From: an uncultured Collinsella sp.
GTDB lineage: Bacteria; Actinomycetota; Coriobacteriia; Coriobacteriales; Coriobacteriaceae
DNA length: 64,000 nt
Assembly (NCBI GenBank): GCA_934668695.1
Contig: CAKUOD010000002.1
Coordinates: forward strand, 87,502-151,501
Direction of reading: 5' to 3'
The first letter of the stretch is position 1. Each line of letters starts with the position of its first letter. Both the position numbers and the translations under genes were made by a program. Under the pieces are notes generated by a model. The model searched no databases, was not told where the DNA came from, and worked only from the letters and a program-made list of their open reading frames with translations. Shown here one piece after another: positions 43,391-51,977 of the stretch.

Positions 43391-45526
43391 CTAATGGATA
43401 AGCTTAAAGTCCAAGTGTCCGCGCGTGGTATTGACGCGCGAGACCTCGATAATCACGCGCTGACCCAGCTCATAACGAGTCCCCGTGTCGGCGCCCGTCA
43501 GCGTAAGCGCGTCCTCGTCGAACTCGAACCACTCGTTGCCAAGGCTCTTAATCGAAACCAAGCCCTCAACCTGCGTCAGATCCAAGCGAACAAAAAGACC
43601 CATGCTGCTGACCCACGAGATGGTTCCGGTATAGCGCTCGCCCAGACGATCCTCGTAGTACTGGGCGATCTTGATCTTTTGCGTCGCATGGCTGGCGGCG
43701 TCGGCCGCGCGCTCGGCATCGCTGCAGGCGCGACAGATCTGCGGCAGAATGCGCGGCAGCGACTCGCGCCCCTTACCGATCAGGCGCGGCGTGCGGACCA
43801 GGGCGTCCTTGCCGCCCAGCTGCTCGTATGCCAGCTGTAGCTTGAGCACACGGTGCACCACCAGATCGGGGTAGCGACGGATGGGGCTCGTAAAGTGGCA
43901 GTAGCACGGCGCGGCGAGCGCAAAGTGGCCCTCGCTGCGCGGCTTGTACAACGCACGCTGCATGCTGCGCAGAAGCAGCGTGTTGACGAGCGGCGCACTG
44001 GCCGTACCGGCGGCAGCATCAACTGCAGCCTGCAGCTCATCGGGACTTCCCAGGGCAATGCCGGCTGCACGGCGGTCGTCGATAATGCCCAGCTGAGCCA
44101 GCGCCACGGCGGCGCCGTGAAGACTGTCGGGGCTGGGATCTTCATGCACGCGGTAGCAGGCCTCGATATCGCGGTCGGCCAGCCACTCAGCCACGCACTC
44201 GTTGGCGAGCAGCATAGCCTCCTCGATCAGCGACGTGGCACACGAGCGCTCGCGCGCCACAATCTGCACGGGCACACCGTCCTCGTCCAACAGGGCGCGA
44301 ATCTCGGCCGTATCGAAGTCGACCGAACCGCGCGCGCGACGAATGTGGCGGCGAAGCTCGGCGAGTTCGTTGGCGGCGACGAGAAAATCACCCAGCTCGA
44401 CGTTATAGCCGCGGGCGGTTTCCTCGCACGCAAGCCCACGCTCGAGCGCTTCCTCACGCGAAGTCTCTACAGCCGCAACATCCTCGGCAGCACCCTCCAG
44501 CACCCCATACTTCACCGCGCCGGCACGCACCAGCAGCGCCTCAGCGCCGTCGTAGTCCATGCGCACGCGCGAGCGAATCACGCTGGGATAGGGATCGTAG
44601 TGGCGAACGCGGCCCTGCGCATCGAGTTCAATATCGACGGTAAACGCCAAACGGTCCTCGTCGGGACGAAGCGAGCACAGGTCGTTCGACAAGCGCTCGG
44701 GCAGCATAGGCAGCACACGATCTGCCAGATACACCGATGTCGTGCGATGGCGTGCCTCAAGATCGATATGCCCGTCCCAGGCCACGTAGTGTGAAACGTC
44801 GGCGATGTGGACGCCCAACTTGTAACCGCCATCGGGCGTGCGCTCCAGCGAGATGGCATCGTCAAAGTCGCGCGCGTCGACCGGGTCGATCGTGATGACA
44901 AAACGGTCGCGCAGATCGCGCCGGAGCGGATCTTTGAGCGCCGCGGCCACATCGAGCGAAAGGCTCTCGGCCTCGACCAGCGCCGCCTCGGGATAGCTAT
45001 CGGTATAGCCATAACGCGCCATTACATACTGAACGCCCAGGTCGGGCGCGTCATCGCCGCCAATGCGACGCTCAATCGTCACCGTACCCGATTCCAAACG
45101 CGTCGGGTAGGTCAGAATGCGTGCGACCACAGCGTCACCGGGATGAACGCCCAGGCGCTCGGCCGAGGTGTCCTCGGGCAAAATGAAGAAATCGGCCTTG
45201 AGGCGCGAATCGAGCGGCTCGATCACGCCGAGCGGACCGGCGGTCTGGTACGTCCCCACCACACTGATGGCGGCGCGCTCGACGACCCCCTCAATCACGG
45301 CACGACGCTCACCGTGCGGGCTGTTCTTAATGCTCACGGCGACGGTATCGCCATCCATGATCTCGCGCTTACCGCGACCCATGACTTTGTAGTCGCCGTT
45401 CTCGGTTATGACATAGGCGCTGTGCTCATGGAGCTGCACGCGCCCGGTCAGGCTCGGACGGCGTTCGCTGCGCACCGGCCCACGCTTATTGCGGGCACCG
45501 CGCTTATGCTTGTTATTGCGCCCCAT
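43391..45526 (-). CDS. rnr: Ribonuclease R (RNB-family 3'-5' exoribonuclease)
   Basis: A 711-residue enzyme. A basic N-terminal tail (MGRNNKHKRGARNKRGP) precedes cold-shock domains; the RNB catalytic domain contains DPVDARDFDDAISL with the metal-binding Asp residues and HIADVSHYV, YLADRVLPMLPERLSNDLCSL. A C-terminal S1 domain (YTGTISWVSSMGLFVRLD) follows. It degrades structured RNA and, with SmpB-tmRNA, defective mRNA; smpB lies 9 kb away. SD AAGGAGG before ATG 45526. Confidence 0.95.
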   Translation of the reverse strand: MGRNNKHKRGARNKRGPVRSERRPSLTGRVQLHEHSAYVITENGDYKVMGRGKREIMDGDTVAVSIKNSPHGERRAVIEGVVERAAISVVGTYQTAGPLGVIEPLDSRLKADFFILPEDTSAERLGVHPGDAVVARILTYPTRLESGTVTIERRIGGDDAPDLGVQYVMARYGYTDSYPEAALVEAESLSLDVAAALKDPLRRDLRDRFVITIDPVDARDFDDAISLERTPDGGYKLGVHIADVSHYVAWDGHIDLEARHRTTSVYLADRVLPMLPERLSNDLCSLRPDEDRLAFTVDIELDAQGRVRHYDPYPSVIRSRVRMDYDGAEALLVRAGAVKYGVLEGAAEDVAAVETSREEALERGLACEETARGYNVELGDFLVAANELAELRRHIRRARGSVDFDTAEIRALLDEDGVPVQIVARERSCATSLIEEAMLLANECVAEWLADRDIEACYRVHEDPSPDSLHGAAVALAQLGIIDDRRAAGIALGSPDELQAAVDAAAGTASAPLVNTLLLRSMQRALYKPRSEGHFALAAPCYCHFTSPIRRYPDLVVHRVLKLQLAYEQLGGKDALVRTPRLIGKGRESLPRILPQICRACSDAERAADAASHATQKIKIAQYYEDRLGERYTGTISWVSSMGLFVRLDLTQVEGLVSIKSLGNEWFEFDEDALTLTGADTGTRYELGQRVIIEVSRVNTTRGHLDFKLIH

Positions 45527-45581
45527 GGCGCCTCCTTGCTATCGATTGCCGTTTACATCCCAAGAGTCTACCCAAATGATC

Positions 45582-45656
45582 CCTAGGGGACGTCAGGATT
45601 GCGGGTCACATAGATAGACCAGCGCCACAATGACCCGTTTTCCTCCGTCCCCTAGG
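45582..45656. repeat. 75-bp inverted repeat between rnr and ftsX
   Basis: Outer arms CCTAGGGGACG / CGTCCCCTAGG and inner CGGGTCA / TGACCCG with unpaired stretches between. It starts 55 bp upstream of the rnr ATG. It may be a single-copy palindrome or a further repeat family; no second copy is in the window. Confidence 0.7.
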
Positions 45657-45660
45657 AATC

Positions 45661-45694
45661 AAAAAACGGGCCGCCCCATAAGAGACGACCCGTT
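45661..45694 (-). terminator. Intrinsic terminator of ftsEX
   Basis: AACGGGTCGTCTC...GGGGCGGCCCGTT hairpin followed by TTTTTT on the minus strand, 25 bp after the ftsX stop. Confidence 0.88.
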
Positions 45695-45718
45695 GGAAGG
45701 GATGAATTCCAGGCATGC

Positions 45719-46639
45719 CTACACGCGCAGGTAGCGGCGCATGGCTATGGCAGAACCAAAGAGACCGATAATCACACCGACCAGAATCAGCGCAGCATAG
45801 GTCACCAGGTAGTACTGCATCGGCAGGGCAAACGACATCCAGCCGATGCTCTCCTGCAAACGCGGAATCATCAGATTGCGCAGCAGCTCCAGAACGCCGA
45901 TGGAAAGCAGCGAGCCCAAAATGGCCTGCAGTACGCCCTCGGTGATAAACGGGCCGCGAATGAAGCCGTTGCTGGCGCCGACCAGACGCATAATCGCAAT
46001 CTCACGACGACGCGCCGTGATGGACAGGCGAATCGTGTTGTTGATGAAGATGAATGCGATAAAGGTCAGAAGGCCAACGAGCACCACGGCGGCGATGCGG
46101 ATGTAGTTGGTCACCTGGAACAGGCGGCTCACTTCCTCCTGGCCGTACAGCACGCTCGCGTTGACGTCGCCGTCATCCGCGATCTTCTGGAAGTCGGTGT
46201 TCTTCTTGAGCTTCTCTGCCGTGCTCTCGACCTTGGACGGATCGTCCATCTCAATTGCAAACGAAGCCGGCAGCGGGTTCTGGCCATCGAGCGCGCTCAT
46301 GGTGGCGTCGGCGTTGCCCGACATCTTGCTCGTATACTCGGCCAGCGCGTCGTCCTTGTCCTTATAGGTCACGGACTTGACGTTATTCCACGTCTTAAGC
46401 TCGGCCTCAAAAGCCTGAACATCGGCCTGATCGGCGTCATCGCTAATGAACGCGTTGATGACAACCTGATCCTCGACGGTGCCGATCACGGAGTTCAGCA
46501 TCGCGGAGCCCATGATGAACAGGCCGATGATAAACAGCGAAAGGAAGATCGTGATGACGGCGCCGAGCGAGGTAGTCCAGTTACGGAAGAAGTGGCTGAT
46601 TGCCTCTTTGAAGGAGTAGCCCACGTTAGTTGGTGCCAT
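45719..46639 (-). CDS. ftsX: Cell-division protein FtsX
   Basis: A 306-residue membrane protein with four helices and a large extracellular loop between helices 1 and 2 (residues about 50-180), the standard FtsX layout. N-terminal SFKEAISHFFRNWTTSLGAVITI and C-terminal RREIAIMRLVGASNGFIRGPFITEGVLQA are typical. It forms a complex with FtsE and activates peptidoglycan hydrolases. Its ATG overlaps the ftsE stop by 14 bp. Confidence 0.95.
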   Translation of the reverse strand: MAPTNVGYSFKEAISHFFRNWTTSLGAVITIFLSLFIIGLFIMGSAMLNSVIGTVEDQVVINAFISDDADQADVQAFEAELKTWNNVKSVTYKDKDDALAEYTSKMSGNADATMSALDGQNPLPASFAIEMDDPSKVESTAEKLKKNTDFQKIADDGDVNASVLYGQEEVSRLFQVTNYIRIAAVVLVGLLTFIAFIFINNTIRLSITARRREIAIMRLVGASNGFIRGPFITEGVLQAILGSLLSIGVLELLRNLMIPRLQESIGWMSFALPMQYYLVTYAALILVGVIIGLFGSAIAMRRYLRV

Positions 46640-47846
46640 AGTTGCCGTAACCTCCCCTCTCCTGGTCGCGGATAACGTGGCCGCCCTCGAGGGCGATCAC
46701 GCGACGGTGCATGCTATCGACCATCTCGCGGTCGTGCGTGGCGACGATCACGGTGGTGCCGGTGCGGTTAATGCGCTCGAGCAGCTTCATGATGCCCAGC
46801 GAGATCGCCGGGTCGAGGTTACCCGTGGGCTCGTCGCAGATCAGCAGCGGCGGACGGTTGACCATAGCGCGGGCGACGGCAACGCGCTGCTGCTCGCCAC
46901 CGGAAAGCTGGTCGGGCAGCGAGTCCATCTGATCGGCCAGACCGACCAGACGCAGCACCTCGGGCACCTGGCTGCGAATGACGCCCCTGGGCTTGCCGAT
47001 GCACTGCAGGGCAAACGCCACGTTTTCGTAGGCGGTCTTTTGCGGCAGAAGCTTAAAGTCCTGGAACACGGCGCCAATCTGGCGGCGCAGGAACGGAACC
47101 TTGCGGTTCTTGATCTTCATGAGGTCCTGACCGGCAACCAAAATGCGGCCGCTCGTCGGCTTGACGTCGCGGTTGAGCGTCGACAGCAGCGTGGTCTTAC
47201 CCGAGCCGGAATGACCGACCAGGAAGACGAACTCGCCCGGATAGATCTCAATGTTGATGTCGTCAAGTGCAGGCTTGTTGGGCTGTGCCGGATAGATCTT
47301 GGTGACATGCTCCATAAGGATGACGGGCTCGACACCGGCCTGCTTGGCCATCTTCTTGCGGCTGGCCTGCGGATCGATGGGCGCAAACACCGACGTAAAA
47401 TCGGGGTTGTTGAGCGCGTTATCGAGGCTTGCGACCTCGGCTGCCTGATCGCTCTCGACCACCGGGGCAGCAGGCTGCGTGGGATCGGGAATAGCGGCAA
47501 AGAGGCCAGACTGCGCAGGCTGAGGAACCGGCGTCGCAGGGGCCATGGGGTCGGGAATGCCGGCCATGGTAGGCTGCGGCGTGGCGGCGCCAGCCTGAGG
47601 CTGCTCCACGCGAGCGGTCACGGCCTGAACGGGCTCAAAACCCGCCGTGCCGGAAAGCGCGACATCGCTGGTGGGATTGTAGGCAAAGGGATCGGATGCC
47701 GGCTGTGCCTGATCTGCCGGCTGAGTGGGGGCCTGAGCAACAGGCTGGCCCTCTGAATCCGGAGTGGCGAAACGACTGCCCTGGACGCCTGTCTGCGTCT
47801 TGGGGGCATCATCGCCCGCACCGGAGGTACGGAAGTGGTTACCCAC
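46626..47846 (-). CDS. ftsE: FtsE ATPase with unusual N-terminal extension
   Basis: A 406-residue protein, while FtsE is normally about 225-230. Residues about 176-406 are the ABC ATPase: Walker A GHSGSGKTT, Q-loop FQDFKLL, signature LSGGEQQR, Walker B LLICDEPTGNLDP. Residues 1-170 are Ala/Pro/Gln-rich, low complexity and probably disordered, ending in RKKMAKQ. The start is GTG 47846 with SD AAGGAG, so the extension is likely real; an internal ATG (MAKQAGVEPVILME) could give the short form. It overlaps ftsX. Confidence 0.93.
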   Translation of the reverse strand: MGNHFRTSGAGDDAPKTQTGVQGSRFATPDSEGQPVAQAPTQPADQAQPASDPFAYNPTSDVALSGTAGFEPVQAVTARVEQPQAGAATPQPTMAGIPDPMAPATPVPQPAQSGLFAAIPDPTQPAAPVVESDQAAEVASLDNALNNPDFTSVFAPIDPQASRKKMAKQAGVEPVILMEHVTKIYPAQPNKPALDDINIEIYPGEFVFLVGHSGSGKTTLLSTLNRDVKPTSGRILVAGQDLMKIKNRKVPFLRRQIGAVFQDFKLLPQKTAYENVAFALQCIGKPRGVIRSQVPEVLRLVGLADQMDSLPDQLSGGEQQRVAVARAMVNRPPLLICDEPTGNLDPAISLGIMKLLERINRTGTTVIVATHDREMVDSMHRRVIALEGGHVIRDQERGGYGNYGTN

Positions 47847-47984
47847 TGGTGCTCCTTATCGTCGTGCGTTTAAACTACATGAGCGCTTTGTATTTTAGCA
47901 GCATTAGCTTTGCTGCACATAAGAAGCATGGCGTGCTTAGGGATCCCGTCGGCCGCCTTGATTATCGACTTTATCCGAACACCT

Positions 47985-48020
47985 CCCACATTCATCCGCA
48001 CATGTACGGATGAATGTGGG
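47985..48020. repeat. 36-bp palindrome near the left end of the IS
   Basis: Perfect 14-bp arms CCCACATTCATCCG / CGGATGAATGTGGG with an 8-nt loop. It is located 54 bp before the transposase start, in or near the left terminus of the IS30-type element. Confidence 0.85.
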
Positions 48021-48073
48021 AACCCGATACCCTGAGGGCCGGATCGGCCGGCCCCGGGAGATCGGAGGACGGC

Positions 48074-49366
48074 ATGTCCGGAAAGAAGAAGAGTGGCTCC
48101 GCAAGGGCGGTCCCGAGGGCCTACGGAAGGCTCACGAGGCACGAGCGGGACACGGTCCAGAGGATGCTGGAGCGCAGGGCGTCGTGCAGGGAAATCGCGA
48201 GGGAGCTGGGCAGGTCGCCCTCGACGGTGAGCGCCGAGGTGGCGTCGCACAGGTTCGTGACGGCGCCGAAGGCCAGGCGCGGCGAGCGAGTGGACGCCTC
48301 CGCCGACCTGTCGGCGGCCTGCCCGCGCCTGGCCGCGTGGCCGCGCTGCTGCAACGGGTGCGGCCGGTACCGCGCGATCGGCTGCAAGCGCCGTCCCCAC
48401 GTCTTCTACGAGGCCCGGGCCGCGCAGCTGTGCGCCGACTCGGTCCTCGTTTCGTCCAGGCGCGGGATAGACGCCGACGAGCCCGCCGCGGCGGCCAGGC
48501 TGGAGGCGATAAGGGACTGCCTGCGCCGGGGGCTGTCGCCCGAGCAGATGGCGGCGCGCAACGGCGGCCCGGTGGACCTGTCGCCGTCGACCATCTACCG
48601 CTGGGTCTCGGCGGGCTACGACGGCATGACCAACATGGAGCTCAGGCGCAAGGTCGGCTACAGGCCGAGGAAGCGCGCCGCGGGCCGGGCGGCGACCCGC
48701 CACTCCGCCCGCAGGTCGCATGCCGCGTTCCTCGCCCTCGGGGAGGACGCGTGCGCCGCGGCCTGGGAGATGGACACCGTCGAGGGGGCCCGGGAGGACT
48801 CCGCCTGCCTGCTCACGCTGCTGCACCGCCCCAGCAGGCTCCAGCTCGCGCTGCCGCTGGAGGAGAAGACCGCCGGGTGCGTCGCGGACGCCCTGGAGGG
48901 CGTCCGGGCGGTCCTCGGCGCCGACGGGACGCGCCGCATGTTCCGCGCCGTCCTCACCGACAACGGCGCCGAGTTCTCCGACGAGGCGGCGATCGCGGCG
49001 CTGCTCGGCGAGGGGCCGGGCGAGACGAGGCTGTTCTACTGCGACCCCAGGCGCAGCGACCAGAAGGGCGCCTGCGAGCGCAACCACGTCGAGATCAGGA
49101 AGCTGCTGCCCAAGGGCGCCGGAATCAGGTTCGACCGGCTCGCCCCGGCCGACCTGGCGCTGGCCATGTCGCACGTGAACTCCGAGCCCCGCGGCGCGCT
49201 CGGCTTCGCGACGCCCGCGCGCGCCTTCAGGGCGATGCTCGGGGAGGACGCGGCGGCGCTGCTGGACGCCTACGGCGTGTGGGACGTGCCGCTCGGCGAC
49301 CTCGACCTGACGCCGGGGCTCATCGAGAGGGCGCGCGCAGAGAGGGGCGATGCCCCGCTGGCCTAG
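48074..49366 (+). CDS. IS30-family transposase
   Basis: A 430-residue DDE transposase. N-terminal helix-turn-helix (LTRHERDTVQRMLERRASCREIARELGRSPSTVS) is followed by a Cys cluster (CCNGCGRYRAIGC), a second helix-turn-helix region (GLSPEQMAARNGGP, SPSTIYRWV), and the catalytic core with Asp in WEMDTVEG (about 234), Asp in LTDNGAEF (about 296) and Glu in CERNHVEI (about 335). ATG 48074 has SD GGAGGA. The frame is intact, so it may be active. Confidence 0.93.
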   Translation: MSGKKKSGSARAVPRAYGRLTRHERDTVQRMLERRASCREIARELGRSPSTVSAEVASHRFVTAPKARRGERVDASADLSAACPRLAAWPRCCNGCGRYRAIGCKRRPHVFYEARAAQLCADSVLVSSRRGIDADEPAAAARLEAIRDCLRRGLSPEQMAARNGGPVDLSPSTIYRWVSAGYDGMTNMELRRKVGYRPRKRAAGRAATRHSARRSHAAFLALGEDACAAAWEMDTVEGAREDSACLLTLLHRPSRLQLALPLEEKTAGCVADALEGVRAVLGADGTRRMFRAVLTDNGAEFSDEAAIAALLGEGPGETRLFYCDPRRSDQKGACERNHVEIRKLLPKGAGIRFDRLAPADLALAMSHVNSEPRGALGFATPARAFRAMLGEDAAALLDAYGVWDVPLGDLDLTPGLIERARAERGDAPLA

Positions 49367-49495
49367 CCTGGAAGAAAACGGAATAGACGGACCGACCGTC
49401 CGGCTGAGTCTGGGAAGAGGTGCCGGGCGGCGGGCGGAGCATGGCCACCGGACCTATCGAAACACATCTCCACCGTTCCTTCAACTGGGAAAACG

Positions 49496-49532
49496 GCGCC
49501 CCCGGACCCCAGGAGGGGCCGCGGGGGCGTTC
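49496..49532. other. GC-rich hairpin after the transposase gene
   Basis: CGCCCCCGGACCCC / GGGGCCGCGGGGGCG stem without a T-run; possibly a terminator or end structure of the IS. Confidence 0.4.
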
Positions 49533-49599
49533 AGCTAAGTGCGGGAATGGCCTATTTGCTCAATGTGTTCGGCTGAGATCGGAAATCAACCATCCCGTC

Positions 49600-49722
49600 G
49601 GCCGGGCACAGGGTTACTCTCCAAATCGTCCTCGGACATGTCGGAGCCCCCGCTGCGCGCTTCGCGCGGCAGGGGCTCCTCCGTCCTGCGGAAAGATTTG
49701 GAGAGTAACCCTGTGTCCGGCC
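49600..49722. mobile_element. MITE-like element with 28-bp terminal inverted repeats
   Basis: Termini are 28-bp inverted repeats matching at 27 positions (GGCCGGGCACAGGGTTACTC continuing to CCAAATC). The 67-bp centre is itself a hairpin (GGAGCCCC ... GGGGCTCC around GCGCGCTTCGCGCG). At 123 bp it has no coding capacity. Such a structure fits a non-autonomous transposable element or a remnant of another IS. No target duplication is visible. Confidence 0.6.
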
Positions 49723-49848
49723 TGCGGTAACTAAGAGGTCGCTGGGTTTTGCTTAAGTGCAGCAGCGCCATGCTTGGGGGCTGAATTGAACGTGGCTGGA
49801 ATGGGCCCTTATCCCAATAGAAATCCTGCTTGATACGGCCTCTTTAGA

Positions 49849-49915
49849 AGTTGCGGTGAAATAGGGACTGTTTTAGCAGTTAAAAGCCCTAATCAGTCCT
49901 TATCTCACCGCAACT
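49849..49915. repeat. 67-bp palindrome family copy
   Basis: Arms AGTTGCGGTGAAATAGGGAC / GTCCTTATCTCACCGCAACT with a variable centre; same length as the other two copies. It lies between the IS region and the transketolase terminator. Confidence 0.92.
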
Positions 49916-49919
49916 GAAA

Positions 49920-49950
49920 CAGGGGCGCTCTCCAAGAGAGCGCCCCTGCC
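49920..49950 (-). terminator. Intrinsic terminator of the transketolase genes
   Basis: Stem AGGGGCGCTCTC / GAGAGCGCCCCT with a short loop, followed on the minus strand by GTTTC, 47 bp after the stop of the C-terminal subunit gene. Confidence 0.85.
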
Positions 49951-49996
49951 GGGTTTCCATAGTACTGGCGAAGCAGTCCTTGAGATCCGTCTTGCC

Positions 49997-50938
49997 TTAT
50001 GCCAAGAACTCCTTGGTGGTCGCCACGATGTTGGCGGCGTCCAGGCCGTACTTGTGCAGGAGCTCGGCACCCGGGCCAGACTCACCGAAGGTGTCGTTGA
50101 CGCCGATCTTCTTGAGCGGCGTCGGGCACTGCTCGCACAGGACGTCGGCAACGGCACTGCCCAGGCCACCGATCACAGAGTGCTCCTCGACGGTCACGAC
50201 GTGGCCGGTCTTGGTGGCGCTCTTGACGATCAGGTCGGCATCGATGGGCTTGATGGTGTGCATGTTGATGACCTCGGCATCGATGCCCTCGGCAGCGAGC
50301 TGCTCAGCGGCCTCGAGGGCCTCGCCGACCATCAGGCCGCAAGCGATGATGGTGACGTCGGCGCCCTCGCGCATGACAATGCCCTTACCCAACTCGAACT
50401 TGTAGGTCTCGGGGTCGTTGATAACCGGCGAGGCCAGACGGGCAAAGCGCATGTACACGGGGCCGTCGCACTCGTAGGCGGCGCGCGTCACGGCACGGGC
50501 CTCCACGTCGTCGGCGGGAACGATAACGGTCATGCCGGGGATGACGCGCATCAGGGCGATATCCTCGCAGCACTGATGCGTAGCGCCGTCCTCGCCCACC
50601 GAAATACCGGCGTGCGTGGCGCCGATCTTAACGTTAAGGTGCGGGTAGCCGATGGAGTTGCGGACCTGCTCAAAGGCGCGACCAGCGGCGAACATGGCAA
50701 AGGTGCTCGCAAAGGCAACGCGACCGGTGGTTGCGATACCGGCGGCAACACCCATCAGGTTGCTCTCGGCAATGCCCACATCGAAGAAGCGATCGGGGCA
50801 AGCGGCCTTAAACTTGCCGGTCTGCGTGGCGGCGGCCAGGTCGGCGTCGAGGACCACAAAGTCATCGTGCTCGTTGGCGAGCTCGACGAGGGCCTCGCCG
50901 TAGCTTACGCGCGTGGCGATTTTCTTGACGTCTGCCAT
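49997..50938 (-). CDS. Transketolase, C-terminal (pyrimidine-binding) subunit
   Basis: A 313-residue protein equal to the C-terminal half of a transketolase: pyrimidine domain with DADLAAATQTGKF, GIAESNLMGVAAGIA, FASTFAMFAAGRAFEQVRNSI and ATHAGISVGEDGATHQ, then the C-terminal domain (THEVI-like NMHTIKPID, VVTVEEHSVIGGLGSAV). It pairs with the N-terminal subunit encoded upstream to make an active enzyme of the non-oxidative pentose phosphate pathway. ATG 50938 has SD GAGGAG; the longer frame to 51229 is a read-through in the upstream gene. Confidence 0.94.
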   Translation of the reverse strand: MADVKKIATRVSYGEALVELANEHDDFVVLDADLAAATQTGKFKAACPDRFFDVGIAESNLMGVAAGIATTGRVAFASTFAMFAAGRAFEQVRNSIGYPHLNVKIGATHAGISVGEDGATHQCCEDIALMRVIPGMTVIVPADDVEARAVTRAAYECDGPVYMRFARLASPVINDPETYKFELGKGIVMREGADVTIIACGLMVGEALEAAEQLAAEGIDAEVINMHTIKPIDADLIVKSATKTGHVVTVEEHSVIGGLGSAVADVLCEQCPTPLKKIGVNDTFGESGPGAELLHKYGLDAANIVATTKEFLA

Positions 50939-50939
50939 C

Positions 50940-51770
50940 CTAGAGCTCCTCTCCGGCGGCCGTGAGCTCTGCCATGGCCTGCTCAAACTGTTCATCGTTG
51001 GGGGCCTTACCGTGCCAACCCACCTGGTTCTCCATAAAGGAGACGCCCTTGCCCTTGGTGGTCTCGGCGATAATGGCAGTCGGCTGCCCCTTGGTGGCGC
51101 GAGCCTCGGCAAAGGCGGCGCGGATCTGGTCGAAATCGTTGCCGTCGGCGAGCTCCACCACATGGAACTTGAAAGCGCGGAACTTGTCGGCGAGCGGCAT
51201 GGGGTCGTTGACTTCCTCGACGGGGCCATCGATCTGCAGGCCGTTGTGGTCGACGATCACGCAGAGGTTGTCGAGCTGCTGGTTGCCGGCAAACATGGCG
51301 GCCTCCCAGACCTGGCCCTCCTCGCTCTCGCCATCGCCCAGCAGGGCGTAGGTGCGATAGTCATCGCCCCAGTGCTTGGCGGCAACGGCCATGCCCACGG
51401 CGGCAGAGATGCCCTGGCCGAGCGAGCCGGTGGACATGTCAACGCCCGGAGTGTCGTTCATGTTGGGATGGCCCTGCAGGTGGCTGCCGATGTGGCGCAG
51501 CGTCTCAAGATCCTCCTTGGGGAAGAACCCACGCTCGGCGAGCACAGCGTACAGACCAGGCGCACAGTGGCCCTTAGAAAGCACAAAGCGATCGCGGTCG
51601 GCCTTGCGGGGATGGGCCGGGTCGACGTTCATTTCCTCAAAGTACAGATAGGTCATGATGTCGGCAGCGCCGAGCGAACCGCCCGGATGGCCGGACTTGG
51701 CAGCGTGCACGCCGGTGACGATGCCCTTCCTTACCTCGTTGGCAACCTTTTTGAGCTCTTCGTCGCTCAT
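50940..51770 (-). CDS. Transketolase, N-terminal (TPP-binding) subunit
   Basis: A 276-residue protein equal to the N-terminal half of a transketolase: KSGHPGGSLGAADIM, RFVLSKGHCAPGLYAVL, GSLGQGISAAVGMA, and the TPP/Mg motif GDGESEEGQVWEAAMFAGNQQLDNLCVIVDHN. SD AAGGAAGG before ATG 51770. One base separates its stop from the next gene's ATG, indicating tight coupling. Split transketolases are common in anaerobes and archaea. Confidence 0.94.
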   Translation of the reverse strand: MSDEELKKVANEVRKGIVTGVHAAKSGHPGGSLGAADIMTYLYFEEMNVDPAHPRKADRDRFVLSKGHCAPGLYAVLAERGFFPKEDLETLRHIGSHLQGHPNMNDTPGVDMSTGSLGQGISAAVGMAVAAKHWGDDYRTYALLGDGESEEGQVWEAAMFAGNQQLDNLCVIVDHNGLQIDGPVEEVNDPMPLADKFRAFKFHVVELADGNDFDQIRAAFAEARATKGQPTAIIAETTKGKGVSFMENQVGWHGKAPNDEQFEQAMAELTAAGEEL

Positions 51771-51977
51771 TGTGCCTTCCTTTCATCCTCATTAGACAAA
51801 ATGCGCACGGCACCGAAGGTAATCCCAACACAGCCGCAATGCACGTACGTCATTCATTATGCTGGAAACTGATGGCTTTACCAGAGTTTTTATCATTATT
51901 TGAACAATTTAGCAGGCAGAACCGCTGATGAAACGGTTTATCAATGTGAACGTCTTTTGGATGGGACGCGGTCGGCC

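Larger units (their letters stand above)
47972..49588 (+). mobile_element. IS30-family insertion sequence (approximate limits)
   Basis: A single-gene element inserted between ftsE and the transketolase genes, with clearly higher GC and different codon use from its surroundings. Both flanks show an inward-facing CCGAACAC (about 47976 on plus, about 49572 on minus) and a nearby ATTC..CCGCAC, which may mark degenerate terminal repeats, but the spacing differs and no target-site duplication was found. Limits are therefore approximate. Confidence 0.6.

Noticed and set aside
48010..49386. 458-codon frame overlapping the IS30 transposase on the same strand
   Set aside because: Frame-shifted reading with Arg/Gly-rich translation; the neighbouring frame has the DDE motifs.
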